25,804 nt of DNA, from assembly GCA_002378125.1 (NCBI GenBank), contig DFRF01000005.1:1-25804 (forward strand). The letters are read 5' to 3'. Under the pieces are notes generated by a model that was not told the origin of the DNA, searched no databases, and was given only the letters and a program-made list of their open reading frames with translations. Below are positions 14,910-22,907 of this stretch, in pieces. This DNA is from Rhodospirillaceae bacterium UBA3470 (GTDB taxonomy: Bacteria > Pseudomonadota > Alphaproteobacteria > Rhodospirillales > Casp-alpha2). How positions within the stretch are numbered: position 1 is the first letter of the stretch; each line of letters begins with the position of its first letter. The translations under genes and the position numbers were made by a program.

Positions 14910-15961
14910 CAGCCCACAACCACCTTCTGATTGCCTTCCGCATCTGCGCAAAGCTGGGCGTAATCACTCTTGATGCTTTCGTTTATACCCTTGCCAGCAA
15001 GATCAACGGCGACCTGTAGTGCATTCGCAAAGCCAAGCGCATCCGTGCCGCCGTGGCTTTTAATACAAATACCATTGAGCCCGAGGAGCATTGCGCCATT
15101 GTAGCGCCGTGGGTCCAACTTCTGGTGAAGCGCCAAAAGTGCTGGTTTCGCAAGCAGCGCGCCGACCTTCGACAGAAACGATGACGTCAGGGCCTCACGT
15201 AACTTGTAGGACATAAACTTCGCTGTTCCCTCTGCCGTTTTCAGTGCGACGTTTCCCGTAAAGCCGTCTGTAACGACAACATCGACCGTGCCGGCTGCGA
15301 TGTCGTTGCCTTCGATAAAGCCATAAAACTTGATGGGAAGGTGGGTTTTGGCTTGGAGAATAGCGGCAGCACCTTTGACTACGTCGTTGCCTTTCAAATC
15401 TTCGACGCCGACGTTCAAGAGACCGACAGTCGGCTTCTCAATGCCGAATACGGTTCGGGCGAAAACTTCGCCCATAACCGCGAACTGGACCAGGTTGTCG
15501 GATGAGCATTCAATGTTCGCGCCCAGGTCGAGCATGATACTGTCACCATGCTCGGTCGGGAGATAGGAGGCGATCGCCGGCCGGTCGATGCCCGGCAAAG
15601 TCTTGAGTACGAACTTCGCGATCGCCATAAGCGCGCCTGTATTGCCGGCGGAAACAACACCCGCAGCCTCGCCGTCACTGACGGCGTTGATTGCCAGGCG
15701 CATACTCGATTCGCGGCCACCGCGAAGCGCTGAGGCCGGCTTGTCATCGCTTTTGATAATCTGTGGGGCATGCCGGACCTCACAGGCTTGTTTCGCATGG
15801 GAGAACCGTTCAAGAAACGGATCCAACTGGGGCTTATCGCCAAACAGTAAAAATTTTACATTCGGAAGGCGCGCAGCTAGGAGATCAATGCCTTCGATCA
15901 CCATACGGGGCGCGTCGTCCCCGCCCATTGCGTCAACGGACAGTTTCAAGTGTTCAACCAA
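14909..15961 (-). CDS. plsX: Phosphate acyltransferase PlsX
   Basis: PlsX makes acyl-phosphate from acyl-ACP for PlsY, the first step of phospholipid synthesis, and acts at the membrane surface. The 350-aa product shows SVDAMGGDDAP near the N terminus, ALRGGRESSMRLAI, GVVSAGNTGALMAIA, DLGANIECSSDNLVQFA, LLNVGVEDLKGNDVVKGA, VVVTDGFTGNVALKT and YNGAMLLGLNGICIKSHGG. These are the family's main conserved stretches, in order. The start is TTG at 15961, supported by AGGTGA six bases upstream. It overlaps the fabH start by one base. Confidence 0.97.
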   Translation of the reverse strand: MVEHLKLSVDAMGGDDAPRMVIEGIDLLAARLPNVKFLLFGDKPQLDPFLERFSHAKQACEVRHAPQIIKSDDKPASALRGGRESSMRLAINAVSDGEAAGVVSAGNTGALMAIAKFVLKTLPGIDRPAIASYLPTEHGDSIMLDLGANIECSSDNLVQFAVMGEVFARTVFGIEKPTVGLLNVGVEDLKGNDVVKGAAAILQAKTHLPIKFYGFIEGNDIAAGTVDVVVTDGFTGNVALKTAEGTAKFMSYKLREALTSSFLSKVGALLAKPALLALHQKLDPRRYNGAMLLGLNGICIKSHGGTDALGFANALQVAVDLAGKGINESIKSDYAQLCADAEGNQKVVVG

Positions 15962-16038
15962 GGCTGATCACCTGAGTGTGAGAAAGATCAATTTTCATAA
16001 AGACCTTTATAAGGTCAGGCTCGTTCAATAACCAGTGG

Positions 16039-16224
16039 TTACGCCGCCTCTTCCCCAATGGTTACTTCGCGGTCGTTATAATACCCGCAAGCTCCACAGA
16101 CATGGTGCGGCCGCTTCAGTTCGCCGCAATTGGAACATTCTTCGTAAGCAGACCCTACCAAAGCATCATGGGCGCGGCGCGAATTCCGCTTCGACTTGGA
16201 GATTTTCTTCTTCGGAACAGCCAT
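16039..16224 (-). CDS. rpmF: Ribosomal protein bL32
   Basis: A 61-aa protein of the large ribosomal subunit. It starts MAVPKKKISKSKRNSRRAHD, the standard bL32 N terminus, and carries a four-cysteine zinc ribbon (C30 and C33 in ECSNC, C43 and C46 in HVCGAC), so it is the zinc-binding (C+) form. The chosen ATG at 16224 has GAGGAT about six bases upstream; the open frame extends 24 codons further but that part is not family-like. The gene is followed by plsX, the widespread rpmF-plsX-fabH order. Confidence 0.97.
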   Translation of the reverse strand: MAVPKKKISKSKRNSRRAHDALVGSAYEECSNCGELKRPHHVCGACGYYNDREVTIGEEAA

Positions 16225-16303
16225 GTCCGTATCCTCGATCCATTGTGACCCCTGCTCTGAGCCCGATTTCATAAACAATTCGGCAGGAAGGAGCAAGTGG
16301 ATA

Positions 16304-16858
16304 TCAACTATCTTCGAGCTTGTCTTTTAGCGCGGCCAACGCCGCAAATGGATTGTCTGTTTCACTGTCTTTCACCGAGCCAAGCCGCGCCTTCGCCTCA
16401 GGGATGCTGTCCAGGGAAACGCCAGGTTTGCGGGGGAAGGGATTGATTTCAACAGCCAAAAGCTGGACGAGCGTATCGCCAACGTCAAATTGGCCGTCAA
16501 ACATTGGTTCCGGTGGATCATCGCCCTCGGCATCGGTCTCCTCTAGGATTTGGGCGGGTTCCGCGGCTTCTTCTTCAAAGATTAGCGAAACCGGGATGGA
16601 GAACTTTGATGCGATCAATTCCAAGGTCACGGAGCAGCTTTGCAACACGGTCGCTTCGAGGCTGCCATCGACGGCAACGCGCGGGGTGCTGCTTTTCTCC
16701 ATCCGTATGCTGATATCAATAGCGAACTTCTCCAGCGACTTGACAGCTAAACGGTCCGCTAGATGTCGTCGCGCGGGCTCTTCCAAAGTCCATCGAATAT
16801 CCAATCCTGAGGGCGGCAATTCGGCGATGTTTATGGGGATCGTGAATTCCGGGTTCAT
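16304..16858 (-). CDS. yceD: YceD/DUF177 family protein
   Basis: YceD proteins are tied to large-subunit ribosome or 23S rRNA biogenesis and usually precede rpmF, as here. The 184-aa product is acidic and has the family's C-terminal signature DNPFAALAALKDKL, preceded by DTLVQLLAVEINPFPRKPGV. The central cysteine sits in VLQSCSVTLELI, where family members often have a CxR-type segment. The N terminus MNPEFTIPINIAELP is typical of alphaproteobacterial members. It ends 79 bases before rpmF. Confidence 0.9.
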   Translation of the reverse strand: MNPEFTIPINIAELPPSGLDIRWTLEEPARRHLADRLAVKSLEKFAIDISIRMEKSSTPRVAVDGSLEATVLQSCSVTLELIASKFSIPVSLIFEEEAAEPAQILEETDAEGDDPPEPMFDGQFDVGDTLVQLLAVEINPFPRKPGVSLDSIPEAKARLGSVKDSETDNPFAALAALKDKLEDS

Positions 16859-16890
16859 GGAGAACTTGCCTGTTCGGATCGAAGTTTGGG

Positions 16891-17457
16891 CTAATATGAA
16901 GATGGGTCAGCAAAGGATAATCTGCCACCTAGCAGAGCTTCTATTGGCTGGTCAGAGAGGTTGACGGCCTCGCGGCGCATATAAAAACTGAGGGCCGAAA
17001 CCTGTTCATTTTTCACGCTGGATTGCCGATATACATTACGTTGGAGCGCGACGTTCAGCCTATCGTCATCGCGGTTCAAGCCTTCGTCATAGGCCGCGAT
17101 TCGGCCATAAAACGCCTTGGCCATTTCCTTGATGCGACGGCCGATGCCCACATCGCCAGCACCCATTTCGCGTAAGCTCTTGTCCATGTCTTCGAACATG
17201 ATGTCAAATAAGGCTTGGCTGATTTCCTTTGTATTCGGCAAATCCCGCTTTAGCCGATGGAGAAGCAAAAACGCATGGATCATGATCATATCGTAGCGCC
17301 CGTCCGGTGTATCAGGTACGGCCAAATGCGTGTAGAAATACGGTTGGCGTGCCTGAGCGACCACACTTGAATAGAGTTCCATCGCGACGGTGTTTTGAGA
17401 TGGGCTTGCTTTAAATAATCCAAACAATGAATTGCGCTCCATTCGTGGGCGAAGCAA
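16891..17457 (-). CDS. Ubiquinol-cytochrome c chaperone family protein (CBP3-like)
   Basis: This protein belongs to the family of mitochondrial Cbp3, which helps assemble cytochrome b of the bc1 complex; bacterial members occur mainly in alphaproteobacteria. The 188-aa product has the expected helical core: YSSVVAQARQPYFYTHLAVP, then DTPDGRYDMIMIHAFLLLHR, NTKEISQALFDIMFEDMDK, and SLREMGAGDVGIGRRIKEMA followed by KAFYGRIAAYDEGL. The start is uncertain: a TTG at 17457 has AAAGG about four bases upstream, while the ATG at 17442 (MERNSLFGLFK) gives a more usual N terminus but no ribosome site. It lies 32 bases before yceD and is divergent from bamE. Confidence 0.88.
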   Translation of the reverse strand: MLRPRMERNSLFGLFKASPSQNTVAMELYSSVVAQARQPYFYTHLAVPDTPDGRYDMIMIHAFLLLHRLKRDLPNTKEISQALFDIMFEDMDKSLREMGAGDVGIGRRIKEMAKAFYGRIAAYDEGLNRDDDRLNVALQRNVYRQSSVKNEQVSALSFYMRREAVNLSDQPIEALLGGRLSFADPSSY

Positions 17458-17528
17458 TTTACCTTTCCGCGCTTGATGGCATAATATAGCAGTTTGATCA
17501 AAGTCTGAATCGGAGTGTTGACGGAAGA

Positions 17529-17972
17529 ATGCGGATAACCAAAGTGACGACTGCGCTGCTGCTGGGGGTGCTCCTTGCGACGTTGGGCGCCTGCGGGACG
17601 CGCGTGGAAAGTCACGGAAACCTTCTAGACCCTGAATTGGTTGCCGACATCACCGATGGCGGCATCTCCAAACAAGAAATGTTGGAGATTCTGGGTTCGC
17701 CCTCGAGCATTAACTCGTTCGGACAAGACACTTGGTATTACATCGGTGAACGCACCGAAACCTTCGCGTTTTTTGCGCCAAAGGTTAAGGAACGCCAAGT
17801 CTTGATCATCAAGTTCGACGAAAAAGGGGTCATGCAGTCCTTAGAACACAAGGACGTAATGGATGGTCGACAGCTGGCGCATGTCGAGCGGCACACCCCG
17901 ACATTCGGACAGGAAATGACAGTCATTGGTCAAATTCTTGGAAACTTTCAGAGATTTAAAAAGAATAAGTAG
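17529..17972 (+). CDS. bamE: Outer-membrane assembly lipoprotein BamE (SmpA/OmlA)
   Basis: BamE is a lipoprotein of the BAM complex that inserts beta-barrel proteins into the outer membrane. The 147-aa precursor has a type II signal peptide: MRITK, a hydrophobic stretch and the lipobox LGAC with C22 as the lipidated residue. The mature part has the SmpA/OmlA pattern: ISKQEMLEILGSPSSINSFG, then QDTWYYIGERTE, and a repeat of strands through VLIIKFDEKGVMQSLEH. The basic tail RFKKNK is not diagnostic. GGAAG precedes the ATG. It is divergent from the ubiquinol-cytochrome c chaperone gene and ends at a shared hairpin before hppA. Confidence 0.93.
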   Translation: MRITKVTTALLLGVLLATLGACGTRVESHGNLLDPELVADITDGGISKQEMLEILGSPSSINSFGQDTWYYIGERTETFAFFAPKVKERQVLIIKFDEKGVMQSLEHKDVMDGRQLAHVERHTPTFGQEMTVIGQILGNFQRFKKNK

Positions 17973-18000
17973 AACTCATTAGTGGCTGTCCGGCCTACAA

Positions 18001-18036
18001 AAAACCCCGAAGGATCAGATCCTCCGGGGTTTTGTT
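18001..18036. terminator. Bidirectional intrinsic terminator between bamE and hppA
   Basis: AAAACCCCG (18001-18009) pairs with CGGGGTTTT (18025-18033), and the inner AGGATC/GATCCT extends the stem after one mismatch. A T-rich run follows on the plus strand and an A-rich run precedes on the left, so it can stop transcription both from bamE and from hppA, which converge here. Confidence 0.9.
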
Positions 18037-18054
18037 GTTAAGGTGGGTAATCCT

Positions 18055-20145
18055 CTAGGCGAGGATGGCCAGCATTAGGATTGCGACGATATTAGTGATT
18101 TTAATCATCGGGTTTACTGCTGGACCGGCCGTATCCTTGTAGGGGTCGCCGACCGTGTCGCCAGTCACCGCGGCATGGTGGGCGTTGGAGCCCTTACCAC
18201 CGTGATTGCCGTCTTCGATGTACTTCTTGGCGTTATCCCAAGCGCCGCCGCCGGCGGTCATCGAAAGCGCCACGAATAGGCCCGTAACGATGGTGCCCAG
18301 GAGGCTGGCTCCAACCGCGGCGAAGGCCGCGGATTGACCGCCGATGGCGCTGACCACGATGTAGATCACCACCGGGGCCAGCAAAGGCAGCAGCGAAGGC
18401 AAGATCATTTCCTTGATCGCCGCCTTGGTCAGTAGGTCGACGCATTTGCCGTATTCTGGCTTTGCTGTCCCGTCCATGATGCCCGGGATTTCCTTGAACT
18501 GGCGACGCACTTCGACTACTACCGCCCCGCCAGCGCGGCCAACGGCCATCATTCCCATGCCGCCGAACAGGTACGGCAGCAGACCGCCGATGAACAAGCC
18601 TATCACGACGTAGGGATCTTGGAGAGTGAAGGTCACGGGGACGTCAGGGAAGTAGTGCTTTAAATCTTCCGTATACGCACCGAACAACACCAGGGCTGCG
18701 AGACCGGCGGAACCAATGGCATAGCCCTTCGTCACCGCTTTCGTCGTGTTGCCGACGGCGTCCAGCGCATCGGTCGTGTGACGGACTTCGTCTGGTAATT
18801 CCGCCATTTCAGCGATACCGCCGGCGTTGTCCGTCACCGGCCCAAAAGCGTCCAGCGCCACTACCATCCCAGCCAAGGCGAGCATCGCCGTTGCGGCGAT
18901 GGAGATGCCGAACAGGCCCGCCTGCAGGTACGAGATGATGATGCCGCCGCAGATAACAATTACCGGAAGCGCCGTGGCTTCCATGGAAACCGCCAAGCCT
19001 TGGATAACGTTGGTGCCGTGCCCCGTTTCGGAAGCCGCCGCCACACTCCGCACCGGACGATAGTCGGTTCCCGTATAGTATTCGGTGATCCAGATTATCA
19101 GGCCAGTCACGACAAGACCGACGATCGCACAAATAAGGAGTGCGGTTCCTGTGACTTTCGTACCGCTCATATCGAAGGACGTGTCCCAGCCAATGAATTG
19201 CGAAATCACACCAGCAATTAGCAAGGCCGAAATGATGGCGCTGGCAATAAAGCCTTTGTACAGCGCACCCATGATCGATTGGTTGGAGCCTAACTTGACG
19301 AACCAAGTTGCCGCGACGGAGGCTACAATACAAACCGCGCCAATGATCAACGGCAGCAGCATCATTGATTCCTGGGCTGCACCGGTGAAGTAAATGGCGC
19401 CAAGAAGCATGGTACCAACCAAGGTCACGGCATAGGTTTCGAACAAGTCCGCAGCCATGCCCGCGCAGTCACCAACGTTGTCGCCAACATTATCGGCGAT
19501 CACTCCCGCGTTACGCGGATCGTCTTCCGGAATACCAGCTTCGATCTTCCCAACCAAATCGGAGCCTACATCGGCGCCTTTGGTAAAGATACCACCACCA
19601 AGTCGCGCGAAGATAGAGATGAGCGACGCGCCAAATCCCATGGCAACCAGAGCCTCAAGAATGTGACGCATGCCTTCGGTCGTGTTCGGGTCAACCATTT
19701 CGCGAAGAACTGTGTAGTAACCGGCCAGACCCAACAGTGCCAGACCAACCACCAGCATGCCGGTGATGGCGCCAGCTTTGAACGCCACATCCAAGCCACC
19801 GGCCAAACCTTGGCTACGCGCTGCTTCGGTGGTGCGCACGTTGGCTTTGACTGAGACATTCATGCCAATGTAACCGGCCGCGCCCGAGAGAATAGCGCCG
19901 ATGAAGTAGCCGATGGCGACCAGGAGACCCAATTTCAGGCCCAAAAGTACGCCGATAATGACACCGACAATGGCGATCGCCGAGTATTGCCTGTTCAAGA
20001 ACGCTTTGGCACCTTCTTGAATAGCTGCCGCAATTTCTTGCATGCGATCATTGCCTGCCGGCGCGGATAGCACAGCCTTGGACGCATAAATACCATAAAT
20101 GAGCGCAACGGCGCCGCAAATGATGACCATCAAGTATAGACTCAT
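18055..20145 (-). CDS. hppA: Membrane-bound proton-translocating pyrophosphatase, K+-insensitive type
   Basis: An inner-membrane enzyme that hydrolyses pyrophosphate and pumps protons. The 696-aa product has the length and many hydrophobic segments of the 16-helix M-PPase family. Active-site motifs are intact: DVGSDLVGKIE (192-202), IPEDDPRN (205-212), DNVGDNVGDCAGMAAD (218-233), and DNAGGIAEMA (439-448). The stretch GNTTKAVT (465-472) has lysine at 469. In established work on this family lysine at that site replaces bound K+ and marks the K+-independent subclass, as in Rhodospirillum. Ion specificity for H+ is therefore inferred from family membership. It converges with bamE, and a 240-base spacer separates it from the FliL-like gene upstream. 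Confidence 0.97.
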   Translation of the reverse strand: MSLYLMVIICGAVALIYGIYASKAVLSAPAGNDRMQEIAAAIQEGAKAFLNRQYSAIAIVGVIIGVLLGLKLGLLVAIGYFIGAILSGAAGYIGMNVSVKANVRTTEAARSQGLAGGLDVAFKAGAITGMLVVGLALLGLAGYYTVLREMVDPNTTEGMRHILEALVAMGFGASLISIFARLGGGIFTKGADVGSDLVGKIEAGIPEDDPRNAGVIADNVGDNVGDCAGMAADLFETYAVTLVGTMLLGAIYFTGAAQESMMLLPLIIGAVCIVASVAATWFVKLGSNQSIMGALYKGFIASAIISALLIAGVISQFIGWDTSFDMSGTKVTGTALLICAIVGLVVTGLIIWITEYYTGTDYRPVRSVAAASETGHGTNVIQGLAVSMEATALPVIVICGGIIISYLQAGLFGISIAATAMLALAGMVVALDAFGPVTDNAGGIAEMAELPDEVRHTTDALDAVGNTTKAVTKGYAIGSAGLAALVLFGAYTEDLKHYFPDVPVTFTLQDPYVVIGLFIGGLLPYLFGGMGMMAVGRAGGAVVVEVRRQFKEIPGIMDGTAKPEYGKCVDLLTKAAIKEMILPSLLPLLAPVVIYIVVSAIGGQSAAFAAVGASLLGTIVTGLFVALSMTAGGGAWDNAKKYIEDGNHGGKGSNAHHAAVTGDTVGDPYKDTAGPAVNPMIKITNIVAILMLAILA

Positions 20146-20388
20146 CCCGAAATACCCTTCGTTTCCAGATTGGCGCGCGCTCCATTAATGCAAATGCTGA
20201 GTGGCTCGCGCGAAGACGATCCTCGTCTAGACATGTTACGCATCTTATCCCTCGGAGACCGCAAATCGGCGGGAAAGTGACAGAATCGGCCCCCTATTGC
20301 AACCAGCCTTCGCGTCGCAGTTACACAAGCCACCGTAACTTCTAAAATACCACAATAAATTAAAGGTTTATCTTTTGATTACAGAGAG

Positions 20389-20841
20389 TTATCGAACCGG
20401 AGTTTCGACGACGGATTGTACCAGGACGTCATTGATATAACCCTTGCCCAAAAGCCGTCCGCTGATCACGTTCAACCGATCTTTCAGAATAATGGCGTCG
20501 AGTCGCTCTTTCTTCCTCAAGAGACGAGGCACGAAGCCGTGCAAGTCCTGCAGAAAGGCGTCGCTCACTTTCGTCAATCTGCGCTTCAGGAAAATTGCGT
20601 TTTCCTGGCCAGCAGTTTCCAGTTTGATCTGAATTTGGATGGTACCTGCGATTTGATCCTCCCGGATGACCTGCAACAAGATGGGATCTAAGTCGATTAG
20701 TATTAGTTCTTCCTCTGGCTCTCTTATCCCCTCTATGGATCCAGCCTCTTCGAAGGGGCCAATCGCTAACCACTTCATCGCCGCGACTGCACCGCCGGCG
20801 AGGATAAGAATTGCTGCGACAATGCCCATCAACTTCTTCAC
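20389..20841 (-). CDS. FliL-like membrane protein next to thiL
   Basis: A 150-aa protein with one N-terminal membrane segment (LMGIVAAILILAGGAVAAM, about 4-22) and a periplasmic domain resembling FliL: ILIDLDPILLQVI, then TIQIQIKLETAGQENAIFLK, a helix with LTKVSDAFLQDLHGFVPRLL, then RLDAIILKDRLNVISGRLLG and NDVLVQSVVE at the end. FliL itself supports the flagellar motor, but no flagellar gene is nearby. In alphaproteobacteria such a gene often sits with thiL, so its job may be unrelated to motility; that is uncertain. The start is GTG at 20841, preceded by GGGGG. It lies 75 bases downstream of thiL in the same direction. Confidence 0.75.
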   Translation of the reverse strand: MKKLMGIVAAILILAGGAVAAMKWLAIGPFEEAGSIEGIREPEEELILIDLDPILLQVIREDQIAGTIQIQIKLETAGQENAIFLKRRLTKVSDAFLQDLHGFVPRLLRKKERLDAIILKDRLNVISGRLLGKGYINDVLVQSVVETPVR

Positions 20842-20916
20842 GGACCGCCCCCTACGAAACTATGTCGCCATTGGAATCCTAAAATGACAATGCGAATGCC
20901 AATATGCCGGCATCCG

Positions 20917-21912
20917 CTAAAAATGTCGAAACCCACTTTCACCGATATCGATGGCATCGTCGTTTTCGTCAACTAGAATGACATCCCCAGCGTTTCCGTT
21001 GGCCAGAAAGACTTCGCCGATCGCGGTGATGGGAACGTCTGAAAATTCCGAAAGTTGCTTACCCATTTGCCAGTCTCGAGGCGCGGTGAATGCCAGCTCA
21101 TAATCATCTCCGCTCCCCCAAACATGCATGGCTTGGGCATGGTCATTACCAATCATCTGACGCGTCGCCGCTGAGAGGGGAATGGCGGAGCGGCGAATGA
21201 CAATCCGTACATGGGACGCTGACGCGAGATGCGCGATGTCAGCTACTAGACCGTCGGAAACGTCGATCGCACTGGTAGCATGCTCTCGGACCAGTGCGCT
21301 ACACATCGTTCGCGGTTGGGGTTGCTGATAACGGGCGATGAGGTCGGATTGGAGATCAGTAGAGAGATGCGCCCCAGCTTGGCTCGTCAGAAGACGCAGT
21401 CCTAGCGCCGCATCACCAAGGGTTCCCGTGACATAAAGCATATCGCCGGGACGTGCTCCGCTACGCCGCACCGCGCTTCCCTTCTCCACTAATCCAAACG
21501 CCGTCACATTCACACATATGGGACCGGACGTTGCGACCGTGTCACCGCCGAGCAAATGGATGTGGTGTCGCTTCTGCATTGCCATGAGCCCGGTGGCAAA
21601 TTCCTTGATCCACGTTGCGGAGGCTCTTGACGGCCAGGCGGCGGACAAGGTGTATCCGTGAGGTGTCGCCCCCATGGCGGCTAGGTCGGATAGGTTAACG
21701 GCCAGCGCCTTGACGCCCACCGTTTCTGGTGGATCTTCAGAACGAAAATGAACGCCTTCCACGATAGTATCAGCGGTAACGACGACTTCCTGGTCGCTGC
21801 TCGGTGAAATGATTGCCGCATCGTCGGTTAGGTTCAGGCTGCCCGGCGCATCGGCGGCCAGTGGCGCGAATACATCTAAAATGAGTTCAAATTCACCCGG
21901 TTTATCGATCAT
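20917..21912 (-). CDS. thiL: Thiamine-monophosphate kinase
   Basis: ThiL phosphorylates thiamine monophosphate with ATP to give thiamine pyrophosphate. The 331-aa product shows the PurM-like fold motifs: NLTDDAAII (27-35) with metal-binding aspartates, TADTIVEGVHFRSED (46-60), VNLSDLAAMGATPHGYTLS, HLLGGDTVA, MLYVTGTLGDAALGLRL, and AIDVSDGLVADIAHLA. The order and length are normal. It follows nusB by nine bases and precedes the FliL-like gene; nusB-thiL is a common arrangement after the riboflavin genes. Confidence 0.96.
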   Translation of the reverse strand: MIDKPGEFELILDVFAPLAADAPGSLNLTDDAAIISPSSDQEVVVTADTIVEGVHFRSEDPPETVGVKALAVNLSDLAAMGATPHGYTLSAAWPSRASATWIKEFATGLMAMQKRHHIHLLGGDTVATSGPICVNVTAFGLVEKGSAVRRSGARPGDMLYVTGTLGDAALGLRLLTSQAGAHLSTDLQSDLIARYQQPQPRTMCSALVREHATSAIDVSDGLVADIAHLASASHVRIVIRRSAIPLSAATRQMIGNDHAQAMHVWGSGDDYELAFTAPRDWQMGKQLSEFSDVPITAIGEVFLANGNAGDVILVDENDDAIDIGESGFRHF

Positions 21913-21921
21913 GGTGCCTTC

Positions 21922-22446
21922 TCATGAGGGCTGAGCGGCTTTCTCCGAGAATTCATCTTGGCGATACCGCTCGGCGAGGCCGTCGAGGACCGCGTTGACA
22001 AGGGCCGGTTCGTTCTCGCTGAAAAAGGCGTGAGATAAACCCACGTATTCGGAAATGATCGTCCGTGCCCGAATTTCGGGACAATGCAAAAACTCGAAGG
22101 AGCCCGCCCTTAGGATAGCGCGGACCAATGTGTCTAATTGATTAACGACCCAGGGGGAGTTCAGCTGCGGCGCAATGACGGCATCCAAATTCGCGACATC
22201 GTCGGTGACGCCGGTGACAAGGCGTTTCAAGAACCGGTGTTCCGGCCTCGGCAATGAGACCGCACCATTCGCATCGACTTTCGGATCATCGTGGTCCACT
22301 GGCGAAGCGTCAGACCATCGACGTTCCAAGAATTCCCTAAGCACGGGCGTGGCCGGTGCACCGACCATGTCGATTTCGTACAGGGCTTGTACGGCCGCTA
22401 GTCGTGCTGCGCTGCGGCGCGCGATCCCGGTGGCACGTTCCGTCAT
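21922..22446 (-). CDS. nusB: Transcription antitermination factor NusB
   Basis: NusB binds boxA RNA with NusE/S10 in rRNA antitermination. The 174-aa all-helical product begins TERATGIARRSAARLAAVQALYEID (the arginine-rich RNA-binding helix, residues 2-26), then has a typical core with HRFLKRLVTGVTDDVANLDAV, then VVNQLDTLVRAILRAGSFEF and RTIISEYVGLSHAFFSENEP, ending ALVNAVLDGLAERY. It is a little longer than the usual 140-160 residues because of the linker DDPKVDANGAVSLPRPE. The start overlaps the ribH stop (ATGA at 22446-22443). Confidence 0.95.
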   Translation of the reverse strand: MTERATGIARRSAARLAAVQALYEIDMVGAPATPVLREFLERRWSDASPVDHDDPKVDANGAVSLPRPEHRFLKRLVTGVTDDVANLDAVIAPQLNSPWVVNQLDTLVRAILRAGSFEFLHCPEIRARTIISEYVGLSHAFFSENEPALVNAVLDGLAERYRQDEFSEKAAQPS

Positions 22447-22907
22447 CTTTCAATAAGCCGAAAATGTCGTTTGACCTCTATCATTCGGAGGCAGGCTTCG
22501 GCCGCTTCTCCACCCTTGTTCTTGCCATCGACAGCGGCTCGGGACTCTGCCTGAGCCCGGTCCTCGCAGGTCAGAATACCGAAACCCAACGCAATGGCAT
22601 TTTTCGTCGCCAGGTCCATCAAAGCGCGGCTCGATTCCCGGCAGACATGGTCATAGTGATCGGTTTCGCCACGAATGACGCAGCCAAAGGCGATAAAGCC
22701 GGCGTAAGGGTTGGAACTGGAATGAAATTCCATGGATCGCAAAGCCATGCAAATGGCGGCGGGCAATTCGAAAACGCCCGGTACTTTTAGGCGTTCATGT
22801 TCAAATCCGGCGCTATCCAAGGCTGACATAGCCCCGGCAACAAGCTGATCAGCGATATCCGAATAAAACCGGGCCTCTACAATCAGAATGCTCGGATGAT
22901 CAGTCAT
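22443..22907 (-). CDS. ribH: 6,7-dimethyl-8-ribityllumazine synthase
   Basis: RibH condenses the RibB product with the ribitylaminouracil to give lumazine, the step before riboflavin. The 154-aa product has VPGVFELPAAICMAL (42-56), FGCVIRGETDHYDHVCRESS with the catalytic histidine in the TDHYDHV stretch, GFGILTCEDRAQAESRA, and GKNKGGEAAEACL. Length is normal. The start is the ATG at 22907, which shares one base with the ribBX stop (TGATG); a TTG directly before it is in the same frame. It overlaps nusB at its own stop. Confidence 0.96.
   Translation of the reverse strand: MTDHPSILIVEARFYSDIADQLVAGAMSALDSAGFEHERLKVPGVFELPAAICMALRSMEFHSSSNPYAGFIAFGCVIRGETDHYDHVCRESSRALMDLATKNAIALGFGILTCEDRAQAESRAAVDGKNKGGEAAEACLRMIEVKRHFRLIER

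Noticed and set aside
14910..14951. 14-residue N-terminal extension of FabH
   Set aside because: It lies inside plsX; the ATG at 14909 matches the family N terminus and overlaps the plsX stop by one base.
20142..20333. Minus-strand frame upstream of hppA
   Set aside because: It overlaps the hppA start, is arginine-rich with no conserved pattern, and has no ribosome site.
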